Of a stretch of DNA of 16,155 nucleotides, positions 6,361 to 16,155 are shown one piece after another. Under the pieces are notes generated by a model that did not search any database, was not told where the DNA came from, and saw only the letters and a program-made list of their open reading frames with translations. A program made the translations under genes and the position numbers. Within the stretch, counting starts at the first letter, position 1. The number at the start of each line of letters is the position of its first letter. This DNA comes from Oceanospirillaceae bacterium UBA7410 (GTDB lineage Bacteria; Pseudomonadota; Gammaproteobacteria; Pseudomonadales; Balneatricaceae): the NCBI GenBank assembly GCA_002470565.1, contig DKMQ01000009.1, positions 1-16,155 of the forward strand, read 5' to 3'.

Positions 6361-6999
6361 TTATCCTTGTAAGTGAGGATTAGTTCTGCGCTCCATGCCA
6401 ATGGTAGACATTGGCCCATGACCAGGAACAAACTCCACATGATCCTCTAATACCAATAATTTGGTTTTGATGGCATTAATCAGCGTGGCATGATCACCTT
6501 GAGGAAAGTCTGTGCGCCCGATAGAGCCTTGAAACAACACATCGCCCACAAACAACAAACCTTGGCTTTGGTGATGAAATACCACATGACCTGGAGTATG
6601 TCCTGGGCAATGCAATACATCTAAAGTTTCATGACCCACAGATACTTGATCATCTTGATGTAACCAACGTGTGGGAACAAATGTTTTTGCTTCTGGAAAC
6701 TGAAACATGCGACTTTGATCAGCCAGACCATCTATCCAAAACTGATCCCCTTCATGGGGTCCAATAATAGGCAGGTCTTTATCTTCTGATAACTGCCCTG
6801 CTGCTCCTGCATGGTCGATATGAGCATGGGTCAACAAAATTTGTTTAAGCACTACTCCACGAGCAGCCACGTGATCTAATAAACGCGGTAACTCACCACC
6901 TGGGTCAACAAAAGCGGCTTCCATGGTTTCATCACACCACACTAAGCTGCAGTTTTGCTGAAACGGTGTTACTGGAATAATTTCAAATTGCAATGCCAT
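6361..6999 (-). CDS. metallo-beta-lactamase-fold hydrolase, YcbL/glyoxalase II-like
   Basis: A 212-residue single-domain metallo-beta-lactamase-fold protein of the YcbL type (type II glyoxalase II-like). The metal ligands are in the expected places: THAHIDH (57-63), CPGHTPGH with His134, GDVLF with Asp153, and PGHGP with His194. Family members hydrolyse S-D-lactoylglutathione or related thioesters, and the length (about 215) is normal. The protein lacks the C-terminal helical domain of classical GloB, so the substrate is inferred rather than shown. It starts 23 bases after the purL stop on the same strand, so it may be the last gene of the purine run, though with a weak ribosome binding site. 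The mRNA end faces the convergent Nudix gene. Confidence 0.9.
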   Translation of the reverse strand: MALQFEIIPVTPFQQNCSLVWCDETMEAAFVDPGGELPRLLDHVAARGVVLKQILLTHAHIDHAGAAGQLSEDKDLPIIGPHEGDQFWIDGLADQSRMFQFPEAKTFVPTRWLHQDDQVSVGHETLDVLHCPGHTPGHVVFHHQSQGLLFVGDVLFQGSIGRTDFPQGDHATLINAIKTKLLVLEDHVEFVPGHGPMSTIGMERRTNPHLQG

Positions 7000-7022
7000 G
7001 ATAATGTCTCTATTTTACAGCT

Positions 7023-10000
7023 CTAACCTACCCATACACGGGCATTACGGAACATCCTCATCCAAGGCCCATCCTCACCCCAAGCACTGTCTACCCATGA
7101 GTTGGTGCAGCTGCGATAGACCCGCTCTGGATGTGGCATCATAATGGTCACACGCCCATTAGCCGCAGTTAAACCTGTAATGCCGTTGATCGAACCGTTG
7201 GGGTTGGCTGGGTAGCTTTGAGTCACCTGTCCATGCCCATCTACAAATCTAAGAGCGACTTTGGCTTCACAAGCTTGGCGTTGTTGATCACTGGCAAACT
7301 CTGCATGGCCTTCACCATGGGCAATGGCGATTGGCATGTGTGAACCAGCCATGCCTTGTAGGAAAATAGAGTCGCTTTCTTGCACCTGAACCAGTGCAGT
7401 TCTGCCTTCAAACTGCTCTGATTGGTTACGCACAAAATGTGGCCAATGATCACTGCCAGGTATTAATTCATGTAGGTTGGATAACATTTGGCATCCATTA
7501 CACACACCTAGTGCAAAGCTGTCTTCACGTTGGAAAAACTGACTAAACTCTTGTCGTGCTAGAGGGTTAAATAAGATCGACTTAGCCCAGCCTTCACCGG
7601 CTCCTAAAACGTCTCCATAAGAAAAGCCACCACAAGCGATGAGTCCTTTAAATTCACTCAAGGCACGACGCCCTTCTAAAATATCGCTCATGTGAACATC
7701 CACACAATCAAAGCCAGCTTTAACAAACGCTGCTGCCATTTCTAGCTGCCCGTTCACACCTTGCTCTCTAAGTATGGCGATACGTGGACGGATGTTACTT
7801 GCGATCAAATCGGCTGCAATATCTTCATCAGTGTTATAAGTCAATAATGAGTTAAGCCCTGGATTTTTGTCATCAAGCAGTGCATCGTATTCTTGTTGCG
7901 CACAGTCTGCGTTGTCTCGCATTGCCTGAAGACGATAGCTGGTTTGCGCCCAGGCACGATGAAGCTGTGTTCTAGAGTCCACTAAAACCTCTTCACCTTC
8001 TAAGGTGAAACGCACTTGGTCGTCATCATTAAGCTGGCCGATTACTCGGCTTTGCTCAGCAAGACCACATGAGCTTAGTTGGCGTAATACTTCAGCACTA
8101 TCTGCTTCTTTAACTTGTAATACCACGCCAAGCTCTTCGTTGAATAACCAAGCTAGCAAGTCATCACTATCACTGATCATTTGTGCGCATTCAATATCAA
8201 TGCCCACATGGCCTGCGACAGACATTTCTACTAGGCTAGTATACAAGCCTCCATCAGAACGGTCATGATAGGCTAGCAATAAGCCATCGTCATTGAGGCC
8301 TTGAACAGCACTAAATAAGCCAAGTAAATCTTCTGCATCATCTACATCTGGAGTAGTGTCACCTAACTGGCTAAACACCTGAGCTAGGCATGAGCCACCT
8401 AAACGATTTTGGCCGTTACCTAAATCTACCAAAATAAGCACAGTGTCACCTGCATCTGTTACTAGTTGTGGTGTTAGTGTTTTACGCACGTCAGACACTG
8501 GAGCAAAGCCTGTAATTACAAGAGAAACCGGAGAGGTTACGCTCTTATCTACATCACCATCTTTCCATACAGTGCGCATTGACATTGAGTCTTTGCCCAC
8601 AGGGATAGAGATACCAAGAGCTGGGCACAGCTCCATGCCTACAGCTTTTACTGTGTCATATAAAGTAGCATCATCGCCTGCATAGCCCGCTGGAGACATC
8701 CAATTGGCAGACAAACGAATGTCACTTATTTGGTCTATTTGAGCACATGCCATGTTGGTAATGGTTTCACCAATAGCCATGCGTCCAGATGCTGGCCCAT
8801 CTATTAATGCCAATGGTGTACGCTCACCCATCGCCATTGCTTCTCCAGTAGTAGAGTCTAAGCCAGATGTAGTGACTGCACAGTTAGCCACAGGCACTTG
8901 CCAAGGCCCTACCATTTGTTCGCGTGCTACCATGCCAGTTATTGATCGATCACCTATGGTGATTAGAAAACCTTTGCTGGCAACTGTCGGCAAATTTAAC
9001 ACCCGCTTTGCTGCTTCAGCTAATTCAACATTTGTTAAGTCCAGCGCTGGCAATGCTACCTTTTGACGCTTAACGTCACGATGCATTTTAGGCGGCTTGC
9101 CAAATAATACTGACATGGGCAGGTCAACTGGCTGCTCATCAAAAAGAGTGTCTCCCAAGGTTAAATGATGTTCTTGGGTTGCTTCACCTACAATGGCATA
9201 AGGGCAACGCTCGCGCGCACAAAGTGCTTCAAACGTGGCCATATTTTCTGGAGGCACTGCCAGTACATATCGCTCTTGAGCTTCGTTACACCAAATAGCA
9301 AGTGGCGACATACCAGGTTCGTCATTGTTAATATTACGGATATTAAATGCACCACCACGGCCACCGTCTTTAACTAACTCAGGAAAGGCGTTTGATAAGC
9401 CGCCTGCCCCCACATCGTGAATAAAGCTAATAGGGTTGTTATCGCCCATCTGCCAACAACGATCGATCACTTCCTGGCAGCGGCGCTCTAGTTCAGGGTT
9501 ATCCCGCTGAACAGATGCAAAATCTAAGTTTTCAGCACTGGCACCAGAGTCCATAGAAGATGCAGCACCGCCACCCAAACCAATTTGCATGGCAGGCCCG
9601 CCTAAACAGATGAGCTTATCACCAACGCCTACTTCGCCCTTTTCTACATGATCTGCACGAATATTACCCATACCGCCTGCGATCATAATAGGCTTATGGT
9701 ATCCACGAACTTCATCGCCATTGACTCCGGCAACTAGTGCTTCGTAGGTTCGAAAATATCCGTTAATTGCAGGGCGTCCAAATTCATTATTAAAGGATGC
9801 GCCGCCAATAGGGCCTTCCAACATAATATCTAAGGCAGAAACAATGCGCGCGGGTTTTCCATAATCTACCTCCCACGCTTGCTCAAAGCCTGGAATGCGC
9901 AGATTAGATACGCTATAACCTGTTAGACCTGCCTTTGGCTTAGAGCCTTTACCTGTTGCACCTTCATCGCGAATCTCTCCGCCAGAGCCTGTAGCTGCAC

Positions 10001-10931
10001 CTGCAAAAGGAGCAATAGCAGTGGGGTGGTTGTGAGTTTCTACTTTCATTAAAATATGAATATCTTCTTCATGATAAGCATATTGCTGAGGGTTGTCTGT
10101 GCCTTGTGGCTCTGGAAAAAAGCGTCCCGCTTTATGCCCTTCAATTACTGAAGCGTTGTCTATATAGGCAGATAATACGCCTTGCCCATTGAGCTCGTTA
10201 GTGTTTTTAATCATTTTAAATAATGACAAGGTTTGATCTTCGCCGTCAATCGACCAACTTGCGTTGAATATTTTATGACGACAATGCTCTGAGTTTGCTT
10301 GCGCAAACATCATCAGTTCCACATCAGTTGGATTGCGTCCCAGATCAGCAAAAGCATCCACTAAATAGTCTATTTCATCATCAGCTAAAGCCATCCCCAG
10401 GCTAATATTGGCGCTGACAAGTGCTGCACGGCCACCTTGTAAAATGTCCACACGCTCTAGCGGAGCAGGTTGTGTTTGCACAAACAAACCTTGTGCCTGA
10501 TCTAGAGAAGTTAACGTCTGCTCTACCATGCGATCATGAAGCAGTGCTGCAGCTATTTCATATTCTTGAGGTGTTAAAGGTGTATTAGTAGCTAGGTAGA
10601 AAGCAGTGCCACGCTCAATACGCTTAACCTGCTGTAAGCCACAGTTATGGGCTATGTCTGTAGCTTTACTAGACCAAGGTGAAATAGTGCCAATACGAGG
10701 GATCACCAACACTAGGTTATCGCTCATCTCCTGCACGGCCACATTAGGGCCATAACGTAGCACTTTATCAAGCTTATCTGCATCTGCCAAAGCTAGCTTG
10801 CCGTCTACCAAAACAAAATGTACAAATTCGGCGTAGACACCCTCAATACTAGGTAGTGCTTCTTGCAAACGTGAAAGTTGGCTTTGGTTTCTGAAATTGG
10901 ATAAGGCAGGTGCGCCGCGAAGAGTTAACAT
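7023..10931 (-). CDS. purL: phosphoribosylformylglycinamidine synthase (large, single-chain PurL)
   Basis: PurL (FGAM synthase) makes formylglycinamidine ribonucleotide from FGAR, glutamine and ATP in de novo purine synthesis. At 1302 residues it is the long form of proteobacteria, with the PurS-like, PurL-like and glutaminase domains fused. The N-terminus ([11 protein letters not shown]) matches E. coli PurL. SEHCRHK (214-220), VETHNHPTA and the [13 protein letters not shown] segment mark the synthase part. The C-terminal class I glutamine amidotransferase has the catalytic Cys1144 in GVCNGCQ, and His1267/Glu1269 in PHPERV. The ATG is preceded by GAGG (10938-10941) that overlaps the tadA stop, nine bases away, so the two genes are cotranscribed and probably coupled. 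No PurR-like site can be placed here because the upstream sequence is tadA. Confidence 0.98.
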   Translation of the reverse strand: MLTLRGAPALSNFRNQSQLSRLQEALPSIEGVYAEFVHFVLVDGKLALADADKLDKVLRYGPNVAVQEMSDNLVLVIPRIGTISPWSSKATDIAHNCGLQQVKRIERGTAFYLATNTPLTPQEYEIAAALLHDRMVEQTLTSLDQAQGLFVQTQPAPLERVDILQGGRAALVSANISLGMALADDEIDYLVDAFADLGRNPTDVELMMFAQANSEHCRHKIFNASWSIDGEDQTLSLFKMIKNTNELNGQGVLSAYIDNASVIEGHKAGRFFPEPQGTDNPQQYAYHEEDIHILMKVETHNHPTAIAPFAGAATGSGGEIRDEGATGKGSKPKAGLTGYSVSNLRIPGFEQAWEVDYGKPARIVSALDIMLEGPIGGASFNNEFGRPAINGYFRTYEALVAGVNGDEVRGYHKPIMIAGGMGNIRADHVEKGEVGVGDKLICLGGPAMQIGLGGGAASSMDSGASAENLDFASVQRDNPELERRCQEVIDRCWQMGDNNPISFIHDVGAGGLSNAFPELVKDGGRGGAFNIRNINNDEPGMSPLAIWCNEAQERYVLAVPPENMATFEALCARERCPYAIVGEATQEHHLTLGDTLFDEQPVDLPMSVLFGKPPKMHRDVKRQKVALPALDLTNVELAEAAKRVLNLPTVASKGFLITIGDRSITGMVAREQMVGPWQVPVANCAVTTSGLDSTTGEAMAMGERTPLALIDGPASGRMAIGETITNMACAQIDQISDIRLSANWMSPAGYAGDDATLYDTVKAVGMELCPALGISIPVGKDSMSMRTVWKDGDVDKSVTSPVSLVITGFAPVSDVRKTLTPQLVTDAGDTVLILVDLGNGQNRLGGSCLAQVFSQLGDTTPDVDDAEDLLGLFSAVQGLNDDGLLLAYHDRSDGGLYTSLVEMSVAGHVGIDIECAQMISDSDDLLAWLFNEELGVVLQVKEADSAEVLRQLSSCGLAEQSRVIGQLNDDDQVRFTLEGEEVLVDSRTQLHRAWAQTSYRLQAMRDNADCAQQEYDALLDDKNPGLNSLLTYNTDEDIAADLIASNIRPRIAILREQGVNGQLEMAAAFVKAGFDCVDVHMSDILEGRRALSEFKGLIACGGFSYGDVLGAGEGWAKSILFNPLARQEFSQFFQREDSFALGVCNGCQMLSNLHELIPGSDHWPHFVRNQSEQFEGRTALVQVQESDSIFLQGMAGSHMPIAIAHGEGHAEFASDQQRQACEAKVALRFVDGHGQVTQSYPANPNGSINGITGLTAANGRVTIMMPHPERVYRSCTNSWVDSAWGEDGPWMRMFRNARVWVG

Positions 10932-10940
10932 GGTAGGCCT

Positions 10941-11501
10941 CTAGAGAACTGCATCTATGGGTTGGTCTATATTGAAATTGGGGACGGAAGTAGAATCAGC
11001 AACAGCAGTTTTTTTAGCTTTGTGGGACAAACGCCGTTGTTTAAAAAAATGACTTAACATAGCACTAGATTGATCAGCCATAACGCCTGATTCAACCTGT
11101 ACTAGATGATTATAATGGGTCTTGGAAAATAATTGTAATTGGCTAACCACAGCGCCTGCTTTAGGCTCGGTAGCAGCATAAATTAAGCGTTTAATACGCG
11201 CATGAATAATGGCACCAACACACATGGTACATGGCTCTAGTGTGACATAAAGTTCACACCCACTAAGGCGGTAATTACCTATGGCTTTTGCAGCTTGTCG
11301 CAAAGCTATTATTTCAGCATGGGCGCATGGATCGTGGCCACTAATGGTTTGGTTATATCCTTGGCCTATGACTTTGCCATCAACTACCACCAAAGCCCCT
11401 ACAGGCACTTCACCGATGTCAGCAGCTTGCATCGCCAAACCCATGGCCTGGGCCATGAATTGTTGATCTGCATCAGTGTCGGTATGGGTGTTAGCCTGCA
11501 T
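10941..11501 (-). CDS. tadA: tRNA adenosine(34) deaminase TadA
   Basis: TadA converts adenosine 34 to inosine in tRNA-Arg(ACG), a substrate encoded at 923-999 in this window. The cytidine-deaminase-fold signatures are complete: HAE (61-63) with the catalytic Glu, and the zinc ligands in PCTMC (90-94). The conserved GEVPVGA is at 30-36. At 186 residues it is slightly longer than E. coli TadA (167). The extra length is a Ser/Ala-rich C-terminal tail after the FFKQRR region. The gene lies 49 bases after guaA and nine before purL on the same strand. The ATG has no clear ribosome binding site and is preceded by a 5-bp hairpin (11504-11518), so the start is less certain than the gene. Confidence 0.96.
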   Translation of the reverse strand: MQANTHTDTDADQQFMAQAMGLAMQAADIGEVPVGALVVVDGKVIGQGYNQTISGHDPCAHAEIIALRQAAKAIGNYRLSGCELYVTLEPCTMCVGAIIHARIKRLIYAATEPKAGAVVSQLQLFSKTHYNHLVQVESGVMADQSSAMLSHFFKQRRLSHKAKKTAVADSTSVPNFNIDQPIDAVL

Positions 11502-11550
11502 GGCTTAGTTTCTCTAAGTAACTTTAACTGCTCTAGGTGTGTCTAGCCCG

Positions 11551-13125
11551 CTATTCCCACTCTATAGTGGCTGGTGGCTTACTAGAAACATCATAGGCAA
11601 CACGTGAAATGCCTGAAATCTCGTTAATAATTCTGCCAGAAACTTTTTCTAATAGTTCGTAAGGTAAATGAGCCCAACGTGCGGTCATAAAGTCGATTGT
11701 TTCCACAGCTCTTAGACTCACAACCCACTCATAACGACGTGCATCACCTACCACACCTACTGACTTAACCGGCAGGAAGACCACAAAAGCTTGGCTAGTT
11801 TTATGGTACCAGCCAGACGCATGCAGTTCTTCCATAAAGATGGCATCTGCCAAACGCAGTAGATCAGCATATTCTTCTTTTACTTCACCTAATATGCGCA
11901 CACCAAGGCCTGGACCTGGAAATGGGTGACGGTAAACCATGTCATAAGGCAAGCCTAACTCTAGGCCAACCTTGCGCACTTCGTCTTTAAATAATTCGCG
12001 CAATGGCTCAACTAGCTCAAAAGCCATGTCATCTGGCAAGCCACCTACATTATGATGGGATTTAATAACATGAGCTTTGCCTGTGGCTCCGGCTGCAGAC
12101 TCTATAACGTCTGGGTAAATGGTGCCTTGGGCCAGCCACTTAACGTTGGTAATTTTAGTTGCTTCAACATCAAAGATATCGATAAATGTATTACCAATAA
12201 CTTTACGCTTTGCTTCTGGGTCTGTGACGCCTTTAAGATTGTCTAAAAACAACTCTTGAGCGTTTGCACGAATAACGCGCACGCCCATATTGTCAGCGAA
12301 CATCTTCATCACTTGATCGCCTTCATTGAGACGAAGTAAGCCGTTATCTACAAATACACACACTAGCTGATCGCCAATGGCTTTATGTAATAAAGCAGCT
12401 ACAACAGAAGAGTCGACACCACCAGAAAGGCCAAGTAATACAGTATCTGTTCCTACTTTTTCACGCACAGTAGCAATGGCGTCATCAATAATATTGCTAG
12501 CAGTCCATAAGCCTTCACAGCCACAGATATCATTTACAAAGCGTTCTAAAATAGCGCCACCTTGTTTGGTATGTGTGACTTCTGGATGAAATTGCAAACC
12601 ATATAAACGCTTAGCTTCATTACTCATACCAGCAATAGGTGCACTGTCTGTAGAAGCCATGCAAGTAAACCCATCAGGCATCAGTGTAACTTTGTCACCA
12701 TGGCTCATCCATACATTAAGGCTACATTTTTCAGCCTCAATTTCATCATGAATGTCTTTTAATAAGGCGCCTGCTGTTTCAACTTGCACACCAGCATAAC
12801 CAAACTCGCGTTCGTTAGAGGCACTCACCTTGCCGCCTAGCTGCTCAGCCATCGTTTGCATGCCGTAACAAATACCCAATACGGGAACATCCATATTGAA
12901 AACAACTTCTGGCGCACGAGGGCTGCCTACTTCAGTAACAGATTCTGGACCGCCTGCAAGAATAATTCCTTTAGGTGCAAACTCACGGATTTTTTCTTCG
13001 GTAATGTCATAAGCGCGAATTTCGCAGTAAACGCCAATCTCTCGCACTCGACGTGCTATGAGCTGCGTATATTGTGAACCAAAATCCAAGATGAGAATCC
13101 GTTGTGCGTGGATATCCTGCATCAT
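11551..13125 (-). CDS. guaA: GMP synthase (glutamine-hydrolysing)
   Basis: GuaA aminates XMP to GMP using glutamine and ATP. From the ATG at 13125 the protein has 524 residues (E. coli 525). The N-terminal class I glutaminase has the nucleophile Cys86 in GICYG and His180/Glu182 in FHPEV. The ATP-pyrophosphatase P-loop SGGVDSS is at 234-240. The C-terminal dimerisation domain ends in the conserved KPPATIEWE. The start is fixed by GGAG (13132-13135), six bases upstream, and by the family N-terminus. The frame is open further upstream to a TTG, but those 16 residues have no counterpart in relatives. It follows guaB by 84 bases, forming the classical guaBA unit. Confidence 0.98.
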   Translation of the reverse strand: MMQDIHAQRILILDFGSQYTQLIARRVREIGVYCEIRAYDITEEKIREFAPKGIILAGGPESVTEVGSPRAPEVVFNMDVPVLGICYGMQTMAEQLGGKVSASNEREFGYAGVQVETAGALLKDIHDEIEAEKCSLNVWMSHGDKVTLMPDGFTCMASTDSAPIAGMSNEAKRLYGLQFHPEVTHTKQGGAILERFVNDICGCEGLWTASNIIDDAIATVREKVGTDTVLLGLSGGVDSSVVAALLHKAIGDQLVCVFVDNGLLRLNEGDQVMKMFADNMGVRVIRANAQELFLDNLKGVTDPEAKRKVIGNTFIDIFDVEATKITNVKWLAQGTIYPDVIESAAGATGKAHVIKSHHNVGGLPDDMAFELVEPLRELFKDEVRKVGLELGLPYDMVYRHPFPGPGLGVRILGEVKEEYADLLRLADAIFMEELHASGWYHKTSQAFVVFLPVKSVGVVGDARRYEWVVSLRAVETIDFMTARWAHLPYELLEKVSGRIINEISGISRVAYDVSSKPPATIEWE

Positions 13126-13131
13126 GTGTAA

Positions 13132-13135
13132 CTCC
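13132..13135 (-). promoter_or_regulatory. ribosome binding site of guaA
   Basis: GGAG on the minus strand, six bases before the first of two adjacent ATG codons (13125 and 13122). It decides the start against the longer open frame. Confidence 0.7.
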
Positions 13136-13196
13136 GTGAGTGGGTTGTCGCTTTTATAACAAGCTGCAACCAAATTAATTAAACTAGTAACCTAAT

Positions 13197-13219
13197 AGTT
13201 AAGTGTGAATTACTTAACT
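13197..13219 (-). other. perfect 8-bp hairpin over the guaB stop codon
   Basis: AGTTAAGT (13197-13204) and ACTTAACT (13212-13219) pair perfectly over 8 bp around a 7-base loop. The guaB TAA (13210-13212) lies in the loop and the first base pair. There is no T-run after it on either strand, so it is not a classical terminator. It may protect or process the message between guaB and guaA, or set their relative expression. Confidence 0.45.
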
Positions 13220-14679
13220 CGGTAGTTTGGTGCTTCTTTGGTTATGGTAACGTCATGTACATGGCTTTCGCTCATGCCCGCACTGGTAATACGGGTGAAC
13301 GTAGGGATAGTGCGCATTTGTTCCATGTCAGCACAACCTGTATAACCCATACTAGCTCGCAGACCACCCATCATTTGATGAACAATTGCTGCCATTGGGC
13401 CCTTACAAGCTACACGCCCCTCAATTCCTTCAGGTACAAGTTTCTCTACACCTGCGTCTGTGCTTTGGAAATAACGATCACTAGAGCCTTGGGTTTGACC
13501 CATCGCGCCAATAGAACCCATGCCGCGGTATGCCTTATAAGCACGACCTTGGAACAACTCTACCTCACCTGGTGCCTCATCAGTGCCAGCTAGCAAACTT
13601 CCCGCCATCACTACACTTGCTCCTGCTGCTATGGCTTTTGCCAAATCGCCAGAATAACGTACGCCGCCATCTGCTATTACAGGAATACCTCTTGGCGTCA
13701 TTACAGCAGCAACGTTAGCAACTGCAGTAATTTGTGGAACACCAATGCCCGCCACGATACGCGTAGTACAAATTGAGCCAGGTCCAATGCCTACTTTGAC
13801 GCCGTCTGCACCAGCATCTGCCAAGGCTTCAGCAGCCGCAGCTGTAGCAATATTGCCGCCCACTACTTGTATATGAGGGAAGTTAGCCTTAACCCAACGA
13901 ACTCGTTCAATCACGCCAGCAGAATGTCCGTGGGCCGTATCTACAACAATAAGATCCACTCCAGCATTAGATAATGCAGCAACACGTTCCTGAGTTTCAG
14001 GGCCAGTGCCAACAGCAGCACCTACACGCAAGCTGCCCTGGGCATCTTTACAGGCGTTAGGGTAAGCTTTGGCACGGTACATGTCTTTAACAGTCATCAT
14101 GCCTTGTAATGTAAAGTCATCGCCCACTACCAGCACGCGCTCAATGCGGTGCTTGCGAAGCAAGTTACGAACCGTATCTTGATCTACCCCTGGCTTTACA
14201 GTCACCAAGTTTTCTTTAGTGGTCATGATGGTATCAACACGGGCATCAACGTGATTTTCAAAGCGCATATCACGACTCGTTACAATACCAACTAATAGGC
14301 CGTCATCCACTACAGGAAAACCAGAAAATCCAGTCTTAGCAGCTAAGCGCTGAAGATCACCCACAGTCATATTAGATGAACAGGTGACTGGGTCTTGAAC
14401 AACGCCACTTTCATGCTTTTTAACGCGACGAACCTGCTCAGCTTGCTCGGTAATGGTTAAGTTTTTGTGAACAATACCAATACCGCCTTCTTGGGCCATG
14501 GCAATAGCAAGACGTGCCTCAGTGACAGTGTCCATAGCAGCAGATGCAAGGGGGATATTTAGTGGTAGATCACGTGCAATGCGGGTTTGCAGCGTTACTT
14601 CGTTAGGCAGCACCTCCGAGTAACCAGGTACTAAGAGTACGTCATCAAATGTGAGCGAATCTTCGGCAAGTCGTAGCAT
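13210..14679 (-). CDS. guaB: inosine-5'-monophosphate dehydrogenase
   Basis: GuaB oxidises IMP to XMP with NAD+, the committed step to GMP. The 489-residue protein (E. coli 488) has the TIM-barrel start [13 protein letters not shown] and two inserted CBS domains (about 93-205). The active-site loop [10 protein letters not shown] carries Cys304, the flap has YRGMGS (384-389), and DRYF (401-404) contains the catalytic Arg-Tyr. The start at 14679 is set by AAGGA (14687-14691), seven bases upstream, and by the family N-terminus. A further in-frame ATG at 14715 overlaps the -10 element of the promoter and so cannot be used from it. It leads the guaB-guaA-tadA-purL run and is divergent from xseA, as in E. 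coli. Confidence 0.98.
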   Translation of the reverse strand: MLRLAEDSLTFDDVLLVPGYSEVLPNEVTLQTRIARDLPLNIPLASAAMDTVTEARLAIAMAQEGGIGIVHKNLTITEQAEQVRRVKKHESGVVQDPVTCSSNMTVGDLQRLAAKTGFSGFPVVDDGLLVGIVTSRDMRFENHVDARVDTIMTTKENLVTVKPGVDQDTVRNLLRKHRIERVLVVGDDFTLQGMMTVKDMYRAKAYPNACKDAQGSLRVGAAVGTGPETQERVAALSNAGVDLIVVDTAHGHSAGVIERVRWVKANFPHIQVVGGNIATAAAAEALADAGADGVKVGIGPGSICTTRIVAGIGVPQITAVANVAAVMTPRGIPVIADGGVRYSGDLAKAIAAGASVVMAGSLLAGTDEAPGEVELFQGRAYKAYRGMGSIGAMGQTQGSSDRYFQSTDAGVEKLVPEGIEGRVACKGPMAAIVHQMMGGLRASMGYTGCADMEQMRTIPTFTRITSAGMSESHVHDVTITKEAPNYRVK

Positions 14680-14686
14680 GAATGCG

Positions 14687-14691
14687 TCCTT
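14687..14691 (-). promoter_or_regulatory. ribosome binding site of guaB
   Basis: AAGGA on the minus strand, seven bases before ATG 14679. It decides the start in favour of the 489-residue protein. Confidence 0.75.
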
Positions 14692-14715
14692 TTGGATGGA
14701 TAAAGGAAACGCCAT

Positions 14716-14745
14716 ATTATACCGGAATACAGGCCCTTTTGACCA
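14716..14745 (-). promoter_or_regulatory. sigma-70 promoter of guaB
   Basis: On the minus strand TGGTCA (14740-14745, four of six consensus bases) and a perfect TATAAT (14716-14721) are separated by 18 bases. Transcription would start near 14709, giving a leader of about 30 nt that contains the AAGGA ribosome binding site. No PurR-type operator is recognised here. Confidence 0.7.
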
Positions 14746-14790
14746 CTATAAGCTTCCAATTTAAGCACTCTTTTCTACAATTTTTTAGTG

Positions 14791-14796
14791 TATGAT
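14791..14796 (+). promoter_or_regulatory. possible -10 element for xseA
   Basis: TATGAT lies in an AT-rich stretch about 36 bases before the xseA ATG. The -35 region at the right distance is a poor match to consensus. It would place the start of transcription near 14803, back to back with the guaB promoter. Confidence 0.35.
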
Positions 14797-14831
14797 TTAG
14801 TTTGAATTTTTGACACTTGGACGAAGTAATA

Positions 14832-16155
14832 ATGGAAAGCCCCCGTATTTGGCAAGTCAGTGAACTTAACCACGCAGCTAGAAACTTACTTGAAACGCGT
14901 TTTGGCATTATTACTGTCAGTGGTGAGATTTCTGGATTGACCAAAGCTCGCTCTGGACACTGGTATTTCCGCTTAAAGGATATGGATGGCCAAGTAAGTT
15001 GCGCTATGTTTCGCAATAGAAATTTATACTGCTCATTCGAACCCAAAGAGGGAGACTTAATACACTTTAAAGCCAAAGTCAGTCTTTACCCAGACAGAGG
15101 CGATTACCAACTTATTGGCGAACAAATGCAACTGGCTGGCAGTGGTAATTTGCAACAGGCATTTTTAGCCTTAAAGCAAAAGCTTCTTGATGAAGGCCTT
15201 TTTGATGAACAACATAAAAGATCTATACCATCTCATTGTCAGCGCATTGCAGTAATTACTTCCGAAAATGGCGCGGCAATCCATGACTTTTTGAAAATAT
15301 TGCAGCAACGCATGCCAAGCTTAGCTGTAGATTTATTTCCAGTAACCGTACAGGGCCAAAACGCCGCTTCGCAAAGCGCTAAAGCAATAGAGCTATGCAA
15401 TCTAATGGGACAGCATGACGTCATCGTTCTCACCCGAGGAGGGGGATCTATAGAAGACCTCTGGAGCTATAACGATGAGCACCTAGCTCGCACTATCTAC
15501 TCAAGCCGTATACCTACGGTGAGCGCTGTGGGCCACGAGACAGATTTCACTATCGCAGACTTTGTAGCAGATTGCCGAATGCCTACGCCCTCCGCTGCCG
15601 CAGAACTAGTGAGCAAAGACCAAGCAGATCTTATACATCAAATACAGCAAATAGAACGTCAACTAAAACAACTCTGGCACAAGCACCTGCAACACCAGAA
15701 ACTTAACTTGTCCCGCGTGCGAGGATTACTCAAACACCCTGGACAAAAACTTAATGACCAAAGCCAGCGTTTGGATCACTTACAAGTTCGCTTAGAACAA
15801 GCCTCGCTAAAGCAACTACATGGTAAAAGGGCGATATTTAATCAACAACAAAACAAACTTATTAATCTCAGGCCTGATAACACTATTGGCGCACATATAA
15901 AAAATGTAACACAGCTTACACGTAGATTAGAGACAAGTCAGAGTGTTGGGCTTCAAAGGCGCACACAAAGGTTTATGGCACTGGCTGCCCAACTAAACCA
16001 ATTGAGCCCTTTGCACACCTTATCTCGAGGGTATAGTGTGACGCAAAACATGCAGGCACAGGTGATTACTAAAGTATCGCAAATTGAAGCTGAACAAAAT
16101 TTAAAGATCACACTTCTAGATGGTCACGCTCAGGTGAACGTGAAAAGCGTATCAA
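14832..16155 (+). CDS. xseA: exodeoxyribonuclease VII large subunit (3' end cut by the window)
   Basis: XseA is the catalytic subunit of exonuclease VII, which with XseB degrades single-stranded DNA. The frame is open from ATG 14832 to the window edge, giving 441 residues without a stop. The N-terminal OB-fold (about 1-100) includes WYFRLKD and the YPDRGDYQL segment. The nuclease domain has ITSENGAAIHD (142-152), RGGGSIEDLW (202-211), SAVGHETDFTIADFV (231-245) and PTPSAAAE (251-258). A long helical region rich in Gln and Leu follows (about 262-390), then LHTLSRGYSVT. The end, with LLDGHAQVNV, matches the end of the family, so only a few codons should be missing. A weak GAAG ribosome binding site lies five bases before the ATG. 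The divergent guaB neighbour is as in E. coli. Confidence 0.97.
   Translation, partial: MESPRIWQVSELNHAARNLLETRFGIITVSGEISGLTKARSGHWYFRLKDMDGQVSCAMFRNRNLYCSFEPKEGDLIHFKAKVSLYPDRGDYQLIGEQMQLAGSGNLQQAFLALKQKLLDEGLFDEQHKRSIPSHCQRIAVITSENGAAIHDFLKILQQRMPSLAVDLFPVTVQGQNAASQSAKAIELCNLMGQHDVIVLTRGGGSIEDLWSYNDEHLARTIYSSRIPTVSAVGHETDFTIADFVADCRMPTPSAAAELVSKDQADLIHQIQQIERQLKQLWHKHLQHQKLNLSRVRGLLKHPGQKLNDQSQRLDHLQVRLEQASLKQLHGKRAIFNQQQNKLINLRPDNTIGAHIKNVTQLTRRLETSQSVGLQRRTQRFMALAAQLNQLSPLHTLSRGYSVTQNMQAQVITKVSQIEAEQNLKITLLDGHAQVNVKSVS

Noticed and set aside
8005..9377. Several plus-strand frames of 70-104 codons inside purL
   Set aside because: All are antisense shadows of purL, which is conserved over its full length.
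13126..13173. Longer GuaA start at a TTG
   Set aside because: The extra 16 residues are not in the family, and a strong GGAG selects the ATG at 13125.
14680..14715. Longer GuaB start at ATG 14715
   Set aside because: That ATG overlaps the TATAAT of the guaB promoter and the extra residues are not conserved; AAGGA precedes ATG 14679.
7023..14831. Purine riboswitch or PurR operator before guaB or purL
   Set aside because: The guaB leader is only about 30 nt and purL starts nine bases after tadA. No purine-aptamer or PurR-like palindrome was recognised.

Overview
The window is a chromosomal housekeeping segment from a gammaproteobacterium. Gene order and protein sequences resemble the Pseudomonadales/Oceanospirillales side of the class: ffh is divergent from ypjD and a CNNM/CorC gene, guaB is divergent from xseA, and guaB-guaA is followed by tadA and purL. 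Base composition is moderate (AT-leaning by eye, not computed), which would fit a marine Oceanospirillales-like species better than a GC-rich Pseudomonas. That placement is inference; no species can be named.

Layout. Bases 1-920 hold almost no confident coding sequence: one 45-residue membrane-anchored small ORF with a good ribosome binding site, three convincing hairpin terminators reading leftward, and a possible small RNA. Bases 923-1097 hold a leftward tRNA-Ser(GCU)/tRNA-Arg(ACG) pair with its own promoter and terminator. ffh (1180-2634, minus) follows, with an unusually long Gly/Pro/Met-rich tail. Divergent from it are ypjD and a CBS-domain CNNM/CorC transporter homologue (2758-4920, plus). 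A leftward two-gene unit, nudL and a DUF1289 gene (4917-5710), meets them tail to tail. A zinc-ribbon Nudix hydrolase (5798-6322, plus) is divergent from nudL. The right half is one long leftward run: guaB, guaA, tadA, purL and a YcbL-like metallo-beta-lactamase-fold hydrolase (14679 down to 6361). xseA starts rightward at 14832 and runs off the window just before its expected stop.

Functionally the right half concentrates purine metabolism. PurL acts early in IMP synthesis, GuaB and GuaA convert IMP to GMP, and TadA makes inosine in a tRNA anticodon. In gammaproteobacteria the TadA substrate is tRNA-Arg(ACG), whose gene also lies in this window. The left half concentrates protein targeting (Ffh), membrane or ion functions (YpjD, CNNM/CorC) and nucleotide clean-up (two Nudix enzymes).

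I found no mobile element, CRISPR array, prophage, toxin-antitoxin pair or defence system that I can support. The items most worth a second look are the small membrane ORF and possible sRNA at the left edge, a palindrome between the two Nudix genes, a perfect hairpin over the guaB stop codon, and the Ffh tail.
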